This document shows, piece by piece, positions 25,597 to 35,600 of a DNA stretch of 35,947 nt (positions are counted from its first letter, which is position 1; each line of letters begins with the position of its first letter). The notes beneath the pieces were generated by a model. It was not told the origin of the DNA and searched no databases. It saw nothing but the letters and a program-made list of their open reading frames with translations. This DNA is from Pseudomonas mosselii (lineage in GTDB: Bacteria; Pseudomonadota; Gammaproteobacteria; Pseudomonadales; Pseudomonadaceae), in contig NZ_QJRP01000044.1 of NCBI RefSeq assembly GCF_003205295.1, positions 1 through 35,947 on the forward strand. Reading direction: 5' to 3'. The position numbers and the translations under genes were made by a program.

Positions 25597-27741
25597 CTAC
25601 AGCGCCGCGCCGATACGGCCCTTGCGCAGCGCGTCGATGACCGCGTCCTTCGGCCCGTCGGCGACGATCTTGCCGTTGTCCAATACCAGCAGCCGGTCCA
25701 CCAGGCTGAGCATCGAGGTGCGGTGGGTGACCAGCAGCAGGGTTTTGCCCGGCACCCAGTTCAGCAGGCGCTGGCGCAGTTGCTCCTCGCTGCTGTTGTC
25801 CATGTGGCTGGTGGGTTCGTCGAGGATCAGGATCGGCGGCTCCAGCAGCAGGGCCCGGGCCAGCAGTACGGCCTGGCGTTGGCCGCCGGACAGCAGCTGG
25901 CCACGCTCGCCCACCGGGCGGTCGAAGCCTTGCGGGTGCTGGCGGGCCAGTTCGCTGACCCCGGTCAGCTCGGCCACCTCGAGCATGCGCGCATCGCTGA
26001 TGTGGCGGGCACCGAGGGTAAGGTTGTCGCGCAGGCTGCCGGCCAGCAGGGGCAGATCGTGCGCCACGTAGCCAACCTGGCTGCGCAGGTCGGCGATGTC
26101 CAGCTGGCGCAGATCGAGATTGTCCAGCAACACCTGGCCTTCGTCGGGGTGATGGAAGCCCATCAGCAGGCGGGCGAGGGTGCTCTTGCCCGAGCCGCTG
26201 CGGCCGATGATGCCGATGCGCTCGCCCGGCTTGAGCGTGGCACTCACATCGTTGAGTGCCGGGGCCGCTTGCCCGGCATAGCGGAAGGTGGCGTGGTTGA
26301 TGCTGATGCCACCTTGCAGTGCGGTGTGTTCCAGGGCCTGGTGCTCGGCCTCGCGCTCCTGCGGCAGGCTCATCAGCGCATCGGTGCTGCGCATGGTCAG
26401 CTGCGCCTGCTGGTAGCGGGTGATCAGCCCGGCGATCTGGCCGAGCGGCGCGAGGACTCGGCTGCCGAGCATGTAGCTGGCCACTAGCGCGCCGACGCTG
26501 AGGTTGCCGGCGATGATGCTGTACACCCCGGCGACGATGGTGGCCATGCCGCAGAACTGCTGGATGAACAGCGTGCCGTTGCTGGCCAGCGAGGACAGGT
26601 TGCGGGCATGGGCGTCGAGGCGGGCGATGGCGCCGTTGGTGTGTTCCCACTGGTATTGACGCTCGCTTTCGGCGCCGCAGGCCTTGAGGGTCTCCAGGCC
26701 GCCGAGGGTCTCGATCAGCAATGCCTGGCGCACCGCGCCGAGGCTCAGGCTCTTTTGCACCGTGTCACGCAGGCGTACCTGGATGAACAGCGCCAGGCCC
26801 ACCGCCAGCGGAAAGGCGATCAGCGGGATCACCACCAGCCAGCCGCCGAGCAGGCCGATCACCAGCAGCATCAGCGCCACGAACGGCAGGTCGATGATGC
26901 TGGTCAGGGTGACCGCGGTGAGGAATTCGCGCAGTCCCTGGAAGTCATGGATGCTCTGGGCGAAGCCGCCGATGGTGGCGGGCCGGGCCTTCATGCTCAT
27001 GCCGGTGATGCGTTCGAACAGGGTGGCCGAGAGAATCAGGTCGGTCTTTTTACCGGCCTGGTCCAGCAGGTGGGCGCGGACCATGCGCAGCACCAGCTCG
27101 AAGGCGGTGCCGATGAACAGTCCGGCCACCAGCACCCACAAGGTGGACAGCGCCTGGTTGGGCACCACGCGGTCGTAGGTCTGCATGACGAACAGCGGCA
27201 CCATCAACCCCAGCAGGTTGATCAGCAGGCTGGCCAGCAGGGCATCACCATACAGCCAGCGGGAATGCCGCAGGGTGTCGCGGAACCAGGCATTGACCCG
27301 TGGGATCAGCGGGGCACGCACGTCCTCCAGGGTATGGCGAGGACGGGCGAACAGGACCTGGCCACTGTAGGCCTCGGCAAGGACTTCGCGTTCCACCCAC
27401 TGCTCGCCGCCCTCGGCTTCGCACGGCAGCAACAGGGCCCGGCCATTGTCCCCCCAGCGTTGTAGCACGGCGCTGCGGCCGTCATTGAGGATCAGCAGAA
27501 CCGGCAGGTTGAGTGGCGAGATGGCGTCCAGGTCACGTTGCAGGACTCGCGCCTGCAACCCCGCACGCGCCGCGGCGCGGGGCAGCAGGGCCAGGGGCAG
27601 GCGCTGCTCGGCCAGCGGCAGACCGCTACCCAGGCTGGCACGGCTGGCAGGGCAGCCGTGCAGCTTGCACAGGATCAGCAGGCCATCGAGCAACGGATCA
27701 TCAACATCCAGGCGCGGTTGCGCGCTTTGCATACTGGTCAC
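25597..27741 (-). CDS. mapB: Type I secretion ABC exporter (MapB/LapB-like)
   Basis: A 714-residue half-transporter. Residues 1-130 form a C39-peptidase-like domain without the catalytic ECG-type cysteine motif, as in adhesin and RTX exporters that do not cleave their substrate. About six membrane helices follow (160-440), then an ATPase domain: Walker A GRSGSGKST at 513-521 (K519), LSGGQ at 617-621, Walker B ending D641-E642, and an H-loop in VTH. The Q-loop position reads YVAHDLP, with His561 where Gln is usual. It exports the unfolded RTX adhesin. A GTG at 27741 with AGGAG nine bases upstream is preferred to the ATG three codons later. It begins 68 bp after the lapE-like stop, consistent with one operon. 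Confidence 0.9.
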   Translation of the reverse strand: MTSMQSAQPRLDVDDPLLDGLLILCKLHGCPASRASLGSGLPLAEQRLPLALLPRAAARAGLQARVLQRDLDAISPLNLPVLLILNDGRSAVLQRWGDNGRALLLPCEAEGGEQWVEREVLAEAYSGQVLFARPRHTLEDVRAPLIPRVNAWFRDTLRHSRWLYGDALLASLLINLLGLMVPLFVMQTYDRVVPNQALSTLWVLVAGLFIGTAFELVLRMVRAHLLDQAGKKTDLILSATLFERITGMSMKARPATIGGFAQSIHDFQGLREFLTAVTLTSIIDLPFVALMLLVIGLLGGWLVVIPLIAFPLAVGLALFIQVRLRDTVQKSLSLGAVRQALLIETLGGLETLKACGAESERQYQWEHTNGAIARLDAHARNLSSLASNGTLFIQQFCGMATIVAGVYSIIAGNLSVGALVASYMLGSRVLAPLGQIAGLITRYQQAQLTMRSTDALMSLPQEREAEHQALEHTALQGGISINHATFRYAGQAAPALNDVSATLKPGERIGIIGRSGSGKSTLARLLMGFHHPDEGQVLLDNLDLRQLDIADLRSQVGYVAHDLPLLAGSLRDNLTLGARHISDARMLEVAELTGVSELARQHPQGFDRPVGERGQLLSGGQRQAVLLARALLLEPPILILDEPTSHMDNSSEEQLRQRLLNWVPGKTLLLVTHRTSMLSLVDRLLVLDNGKIVADGPKDAVIDALRKGRIGAAL

Positions 27742-27809
27742 GATGGCCTACTCCTGCCGCGGTGGACGGGAAATGGGCGCTGGCGAAAAGTCCCTTGTCT
27801 CGTCAGAAC

Positions 27810-29183
27810 CTAACGCATGTCGGGCAGTTTCGCCTCGTTGCGCACTTCGGTCTTGGCGATGGCCTCGGGCGGCAGCGAGATGCGTTGCTTGCTCAGCAAC
27901 TCACCCATGGTCGCCAGGACCCGGTACATGGAGAACTCTTCGGTGTAGCGCACTTCGGTGTAGCGCCGGTTGGCGTTGTACAGCTCGTTCTCGCTGTCGA
28001 GCACATCGAGCAGGGTGCGCTGGCCCAGGCCGAATTGGTCTTGGTAGGCGGCGCGCACGCGCTGGGTGGTTTCGGCGTACTCGCGGGCGCTCGGGGTCTG
28101 CTTGCGGGCGTTGTTCATCGCGTTCCAGGCCAGGCTGAGGTTTTCGTTCAGCTCGCGCAGGGCGTTGTTGCGGATGTCCATCGCCTGGTTGATCTTGTGC
28201 GCGTCGGACTGCAGGCGGGCCTTGTCGCTGCCGCCGCGGAACAGGTTGTAGCTGAGCTCGACGCCGGCCTGCCAGTCGTTGTTGTCATGCCCTTTCTGGC
28301 CGCCGATATTGTTGTTGGCGCCGGTGGCCAGTACCGCGTCCAGGCGCGGGTAGAAGGGCGACTTGGCCACTTCGTATTGCTGCTCGGCGGAGCGCACGTC
28401 AGCCTGGGCCGACTTGAGGTAAGGGTTGTTCTCCAGCATGCCCTGGCGGGCATTGAGCAGGTCACCCGGTACTTCGCCCTTGATCGTGACCGGGGTTTCC
28501 AGCTCGTCCGGCATGCGCCCGACTACGCTGTAGAAATTGGCCTCGGCGTCGGCCAGGTCGACCTCGGCGGTGTCCAGGTTGTTCTCGGCCAGGGCGCGAC
28601 GGGCGCGGGACTGGTCGAGGTCGGCGGTGCTGCCCACGCCGCGCTCGCTGCGCAGGCCGATCTGGTCGTTGACCCGCAGGTGCGCCTGCAGGTTGTTCTT
28701 GGCCAGGGTCACCAGTTCGCGGCGCTTGAGTACCTCGAGGTAGACCTCGATGGCACGCAGGGCGATGCTCTCGGCGGTGGCCTGGGTGTAGTAGGCACGC
28801 GAGGTGGCCACCGCTTCAGTACGGGCGACCTCGTTGGAGGTGTTGAAGCCGTCGAACAGCATCTGCCGCAGGCGCAGTTCGGACTGGGTGTAGTTGAGGG
28901 TTTCCTTGTTGTGGTTACGCGTGCCGTCGGGGTTGAAGCCGCGGGTGTTGGTGTTGTCCGAGCGTTGCCGGCCATAGCCTGCGACCAGATCGACGGTTGG
29001 GTAGTACCCCCCGCGGGCGAACTTCACATCCTCGTCGGCCGACAGCCTGCTGTTGCGGCTGGCGCTGATCTCGGGATGCTGGTCCACGGCGTTCTGGACA
29101 GCCTCGGTGATCGACATCGCCTGACTGTTGGCACACGCCATGGCCAACAAAATCGCACTGGTGATGGGGGTTAAAGCGCGCAT
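27810..29183 (-). CDS. lapE: TolC-family outer-membrane protein (LapE-like)
   Basis: A 457-residue TolC-type channel. It has a signal peptide at residues 1-22 (MRALTPITSAILLAMACANSQA) and two OEP repeats rich in long amphipathic helices, with markers such as YTQSELRLRQMLFDGFNT and VELSYNLFRGG. It would be the outer-membrane exit of the type I system. In P. fluorescens and P. putida, LapE also serves LapA, so this protein may serve more than one adhesin. The frame is open to 29228; the ATG at 29183 is chosen because GGGAG lies nine bases upstream and the signal peptide starts there. It is the first gene of the minus-strand run and is divergent from the adhesin. Confidence 0.9.
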   Translation of the reverse strand: MRALTPITSAILLAMACANSQAMSITEAVQNAVDQHPEISASRNSRLSADEDVKFARGGYYPTVDLVAGYGRQRSDNTNTRGFNPDGTRNHNKETLNYTQSELRLRQMLFDGFNTSNEVARTEAVATSRAYYTQATAESIALRAIEVYLEVLKRRELVTLAKNNLQAHLRVNDQIGLRSERGVGSTADLDQSRARRALAENNLDTAEVDLADAEANFYSVVGRMPDELETPVTIKGEVPGDLLNARQGMLENNPYLKSAQADVRSAEQQYEVAKSPFYPRLDAVLATGANNNIGGQKGHDNNDWQAGVELSYNLFRGGSDKARLQSDAHKINQAMDIRNNALRELNENLSLAWNAMNNARKQTPSAREYAETTQRVRAAYQDQFGLGQRTLLDVLDSENELYNANRRYTEVRYTEEFSMYRVLATMGELLSKQRISLPPEAIAKTEVRNEAKLPDMR

Positions 29184-29668
29184 GGGGTACATCTCCCTGG
29201 TCTTGAATAATGTCCTGCTAATCGCCAAAAAAATGACGAAAAATTAGAATCAAACCGTTTCAGGTTTGTAACAACAGAGCTAAGAACATTTATCGGGCGA
29301 GCTAAGAAGATTTTTTCATAAGATATATGCGAAAAAAAACTTATGCGGTCTAAGGAATCCGCGACATTGTTTCATTCAGGCGGTTACGGGAATTGGCTGG
29401 GACAGGCGATTTTCGGGCCTTGGTGAAAGTTCCAGATTTTTTGCAGCTAAGGAGACAGGGGAGGAAGGCGAAAGCGGAATTTGGCGACAAAAAAATGGCA
29501 CTTAATAATGGCCATTCGCCCATTTCGCTATCGTGGCAGTCGTCACAAGGAGCGTGGTTTCTCACGAACGTGACAGCAGCGATCCAGCCATGGCACTCGG
29601 AACGTTGCGCACATTACCCGGCACGCCTTGATCTGCGAAAAGCCCATCGGCAGGGGAGGCGTACGCTC
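29184..29668. promoter_or_regulatory. 485-bp divergent spacer between lapE-like and adhesin genes
   Basis: This gap must hold promoters for the secretion operon (minus strand) and the adhesin (plus strand). It is visibly richer in A and T than the rest of the window, with A/T runs near 29228-29250, 29310-29340 and 29489-29496. I see no ORF with coding character and no convincing sigma70 or sigma54 pair. AATGGC and GCCATT form a short inverted repeat near 29495-29517. A strong ribosome site, AGGGGAGG, precedes the adhesin ATG. Confidence 0.6.
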
Positions 29669-32600
29669 ATGGCTAAATTAGTCGGTGTAGTCGGCAAGGT
29701 GATCGGCCAGGTATTCGCGGTGGGCGACGATGGTCATCGCCGCCTGTTGGTGGAAGGCGACCGATTGTTCGCCGGCGAACAGCTGGAGACCGGCAGCGAG
29801 GGCGCCGTGGCGGTGCGGCTGCACAATGGCGCGCAGCTGACCCTGGGTCGCGACAGCAGCCTGGAGATGACCACCGACCTGCTGGCCAATCGCGCGCCCC
29901 ATGTGCAGGCGCCGGACGCGCAGCCCAGCGACGCCCAGCTCAGTGATGTCGAGCAACTGCAAAAAGCCATTGCCGCAGGCGCCGACCCCACCCAGGAAGC
30001 CGAAGCGACGGCGGCGGGCGGCAACCCGTCGGGGGTGTCGGGAGCGCTCGGCGGGGGCCACAGTTTCGTGATTCTCACCGAGGTGGCCGGCCGGGTTGAT
30101 CCCACCATCGGCTTCCCCACTGCGGGTTTCAATGGTTTCCCCCTGCTGGCCAATCTCGAGCTCGGCGGCCTCGATGGCAACGATGACGGGCCGGTGTTGG
30201 CCGATGCGCCAGCGATCGACAATCCGGTCAGCCTCAATGGCCTGGATATCAGCCCCGCCGAATTGACCCTGGACGAGGCCAACCTGCCCCAGGGATCGGC
30301 CAGCAACCCGGCGGCCCTGACCCAGTCAGGCAGCTTCACGGTGGTGGCCGCCGACGGCGTGTTCAACCTCAGTGTCGGCGGCATCAATGTGGTCACGGCG
30401 GGCGTGGTCACCGGCGTCGGGCAGTCCATCGTCACCGGGCTTGGCAATGTGCTGACCATCACCGGCTACAACCCGGTCACCGGCGTGGTGAGCTACAGCT
30501 ACACCCTGACCGGTGCCGAACACCACCCGGACGGCGCGGGCAGCAATACCCTGGGCGAGCAGTTCCCGGTGCTGGTCAGCGACACGGATGGCGATGTGGC
30601 CAGTGGTTCCCTGGATGTGATCATCCGCGACGATGTGCCACGGGCCGTGAACGACACCAATACCACTGCCGCCACCGAGCAGCATGTGGAACTCAGCGGC
30701 AATGTGCTGAGCAACGACATCCAGGGTGCGGACCGTATCCCAAGCGGTCCGGTGATGGCCGGTACCTTCATCGGCACCTACGGTACCCTGGTCCTGGCGG
30801 CAGACGGTTCCTACACCTATACCCTCAACACCAACGACCCGGACTTCAAGAACCTGCACGGCGGTGGCAACGGGGTGGAGACCTTCACCTACACCCTGAA
30901 GGACGCCGACGGCGACACCAGCACCGCGACTCTGACCCTCAACGTCATCAACCTCAACGACCCGGTTACCCTCGGTGGTCTGGACGTGAACGGTGGCGAA
31001 CTGACCGTCTACGAGAAGAACCTGGCCGATGGCAGCGCGCCGAACCCGGGTGCCCTGACCCAGAGCGGCACCTTCACGGTCAGCGCGCCGGATGGCCTGC
31101 AATCCTTGAGCGTCGGTGGCATCAGTGTGGTCAACGGCGGCGTGGCGGCAAGCTTCCCGCAATCGATCACCACGGCGCTGGGCAATACCCTGACCATCAC
31201 CGGCTACAACCCGGCCACGGGCGTGATCAGCTACAGCTACACCTTGCTGGACAATGAGAACCACGCCAACGGCGACGGCGCCAACAGCCTGTCCGAGCAC
31301 TTCACCGTCACGGCCACGGACACCGACGGCAGCACGGCCAGCGGCTCGCTGGACGTGAACATCGTCGATGATCTGCCCAAGGCCAATCCCGATTCGGCCA
31401 GTGTCGTCGAAGGCGGCACGGTCAGCGGCAACGTGCTCGACAACGACACCTCAGGCGCCGACGTGCGCGCCGATGGCAAGTACGTGGTCGGCGTGCGGGC
31501 CGGCTCCGATACCTCGACCTCGGCAAGCGGCCAGTTGGGCAATCAGGTCCAAGGCCAGTACGGTTACCTGACCCTGGATGCCCAAGGCAACGCCACCTAT
31601 CACGCCAACCCGAATGCCGTGGCGCCGGCGGGAGCCACGGACGTGTTCGTCTACACCGTGCGAGACAGTGACGGCGACGAAAGCACCACCACCATCACCA
31701 TCGACGTGCGCGATTGCTCGCTGATCGCCGGGGCCGACAGCGAAGTCACGGTCTACGAGAAAGCGCTCGACCTGACCAAGGATGGCAACGACCTGGCCGC
31801 GGGGAATGTGGTCGGCAGCCAGCCAGGCTCGACCGCCGAGACGGCCAGCGGCTCGCTGGCCAGCTCCATCAGTGGCGGAACAGGGGCGCTGACCTTCACC
31901 CTGGTCGGCAATGCCACCGGCCAGTACGGCCAGATCCAGCTGAACGCTGATGGCTCCTACACCTACACCCTGACCTCGGCGCCGAACTCGCCGAATCATG
32001 TCAACGACGGGCCGAATGTAATGACGGAAGCCTTCACCTACCAGGTGAAGGATTCGCTCGGCAACACCACCACCAGCACCATCGTGATCAGCATCGTCGA
32101 CGACGTGCCCAAGGCCCACAGCGATTTTGCCAATGTCTACGAAGGCGGCACGGTCAGCGGCAACGTGTTGGTCAACGATGTGATCGGCGCGGACGTGCCG
32201 GCTGATGGCAAGTACGTGGTCGGCGTGCGCGCAGGCAGCGACACCTCGACCTCGGCCATCGGCCAACTGGGTAGCAATGTGGTCGGGCAGTACGGCTACC
32301 TGACCCTCGACGCCCAGGGCAACGCCACCTACCACGCCAACCCCGACAGCGTGGCGCCGGCCGGTGCCACGGATGTATTCGTCTACACCATTCGCGATGC
32401 CGATGGTGACGAGAGCACCACCACCATCACCATCGACGTGCACGATATCTCGCTGGTCGCCTGCCCCGACGACACGGCCAAGGTCTACGAGAAAGCCCTG
32501 GACCTGACCAAGGACGGCAACGACCTGGCCGCAGGCACCGTCACCGGCAGCGATCCGCACGCCACCACGGAAACCACCAGCGGCTCGCTGGCCGGTTCGG

Positions 32601-35600
32601 TCAGCGGCGGCATCGGTGCCCTGACCTTCACCCTGGTCGGCAATGCCGCCGGGCAGTATGGCCAGATCCAGCTGAACAGCGATGGCAGCTACACCTACAC
32701 CCTGACTTCGGCGCCCAACTCACCCAACCACGCCAACGATGGCCCGAATGTGGTCACCGAGAGCTTCACCTACCAGGTGAAGGATTCGCTCGGCAACACC
32801 ACCACCAGCACCATTGTGGTCAGCATCGTCGACGACGTGCCCAAGGCCCATTGCGACGTGGCCTCGGTCAAGGAGGGCGCCAGTGTCAGCGGCAACGTGC
32901 TGGACAACGATGTGGTCGGCGCCGATGTGCGTGCCGACGGACAATACGTGGTCGGCGTGCGCGCAGGTTCCGACACCTCGACTTCTGCCATTGGCCATGT
33001 GGGCGACACGATCATTGGCCAGTACGGTTACCTGACCCTGGACAGCCAGGGCAACGCCACCTACCACGCCAACCCCGACAGCGTGCCGCCCGCCGGGGCG
33101 ACCGACAGCTTCGTCTATACCATCCGCGACGCCGATGGCGATGAGAGCACCACGACCATCCGCATCAATGTACAGGACAGCAAGCTGGTGGCGTGCGAGG
33201 ACAACGACGTTACCGTCTACGAAAAAGCCCTGGACCTGCACAAGGATGGCAACGACCTGGCCGCCGGCAATGTGACCGGCAGCGATCCGGGCTCCACTGG
33301 CGAGACGGCCTCGGGCAGTCTGGTCGGTTCGGTCCATGGCGGCGTCGGTGCACTGACCTACAGCCTGGTCGGCAACGCCGTGGGCCAGTACGGACAGATC
33401 CAGCTCAACGCCGACGGCTCCTATACCTACACCCTGACCTCGGCGCCGAAGACCGCGGGCGGCGCCAACGATGGGGCCAACACCGTCAACGAGTACTTCA
33501 CCTACAAGGCCACCGACGCCCTGGGCAACAGCGTCACCAGCACCATCGCCATCAACATCGTCGACGATGTGCCGACGGTGCAGTGTGCGGTGCGCAGCAT
33601 CACGCCCGGCCAGGTGGACTCCAACATCCTGCTGGTGGTGGACGTTTCCAGCAGCATGGCCGCAAGCTCCGGTGTGCCGGGATTGACCCGCCTTGAATTG
33701 GCCAAGCAGGCCATCAATGCCCTGCTCGACAAGTATGACGAGATGGGCGACATCAAGGTGCAGATCGTCACCTTCGGCACCGGTGCCGAGATCAAGACAC
33801 CGGTGTGGGTCTCGATCAGCGAGGCCAAGAGCCTGATCGCCGGTCTCAACCCCGGCGGTTCGACCTACTATGACTCGGCGGCTACCAAGGCCCAGGAAGC
33901 CTTCGCCACTACCGGCAAGCTGGTGGGGGCGCAGAACATCAGCTACTTCTTCTCCGACGGCGAGCCCACCAACGGCCACGCCATGACGGCGCCGCGCGAG
34001 GCCGCCTGGGAAACATTCCTCGACAACAACGGCATCAAGTCCTACGCCATCGGCATGGGCAGCGGCGTCAACGAGGGCAACCTCAACCCGCTGGCCTACG
34101 ACGGCAGCAGTCATACCGACACCAACTCGGTGGTGGTCACCGACCTCAGCCAGCTCGGTGCGGTGCTCTCCGGCACGGTGCAGGGCGCGCCGATCACCGG
34201 CAGCCTGATGAGCGGCGGCGACTTCGGTGCCGACGGCGGCTTCATCAAGGCGCTGCTGGTGGACGGCACCACCTACACCTACGATCCGAAGGCCAATGGC
34301 GGGCAGGGCGGCTATGCGGTCAGTGGCGGGGTGGACAAGGCCTCGTTCGACACCGTGAGCAACAGCCTGAACATCAAGACCGGCCTGGGCGGCACCCTGG
34401 TGGTGAACATGGACAACGGCGAGTTCACCTACACGCCGCCGAAGGACACCGGCAGTGGCCAGGTGGAGAAATTCGGCTTCACCGCCAGCGACAACGACGG
34501 CGACACCCGCAGCGCCAGCCTGACGGTGAACATCAACAGCAACGGTGCGCCGGTCGCCGGTGCCGACCACATCATCACCAACATCAAGGGCGCCACCCTG
34601 AGCGTGCCGGCAGAGGCCTTGCTGGCCAATGACAGCGATCCGGATCACGACACCCTGAGCGCCGCGCCGACCACCTTCAATACCAACTTCGCCGACAAGG
34701 GCGCGGGCTTCACGGCGGGTACGCAGGCACAGACCATCACCTTCAACGCCACCGCCAACAAGGCCGAGAACCAGTTGCGCGAGCTGGCCCGCAGCGAGTT
34801 CACCAGCCTCAATGGCAGCATGACCGCCGCCCTGGTGGTGGCCGGTTACCTGGGCTCGATCAGCACCGGCAATGCCAACGACGAGGACACCCTGACAGTT
34901 ACCCTGCGCAAGGGCGAGACCCTGACCCTCGACCATGACCGGCCCGCCGGCAACCTGCTGATGGAGTGGAAGGATGCTGGCGGCAGCTACCAGACCATCG
35001 CCGATGGCGGCAGCTTCACGGCCACCCATGACGGGGTGTACAGCATCCATGTGATCAACACCGAGAACGCCTCGGGCAACAGCAAGGCCGCCGAGAACTA
35101 CAAGCTGAGCCTGGTGGTGGACTACAGCAACGCCAGCAACGACGACTACCACGGCAGCTACACCGTGAGCGACAACCATGGCGGCACGGCGAATGGGGCG
35201 GTGGACATCACCTACCAGGCCGGCAATACCCTCACCGGTACTTCAGGGGACGATGTACTGCTGGCCGGAGCGGGCGACACCCTCCTGCACGGTGGTGCCG
35301 GCAACGATGTACTGGTGGCCGGCGCAGGCAACAACAGTCTGTACGGTGGCGACGGCAACGACTTGCTGATTGGCGGTCCGGGCAATGACCTGCTCGACGG
35401 TGGCGCCGGCAACGACACCGCCAGCTATGCCAGGGCAACCAGTGGCGTGACCGTCGACCTGGGCCATGTCGGCCAGCAGAATACCGTCGGCGCGGGGCTG
35501 GACACCCTCACCGGCATCGAGAACCTGATCGGCTCGGACTACAACGACACCCTGACCGGCAACGACGGCGACAACCTGCTCAACGGCGGCGCGGGCAACG

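Noticed and set aside
29490..29520. TGGCAC near 29498 as a sigma54 promoter
   Set aside because: The matching GC of the -12 element is absent at the required distance; only a GG is present.
32720..35179. Open frame of 819 codons antisense to the adhesin, with another at 30326-31300
   Set aside because: Same cause: the product is a Val/Gly/Ala/His-rich shadow of the repeat units, without a recognisable domain.
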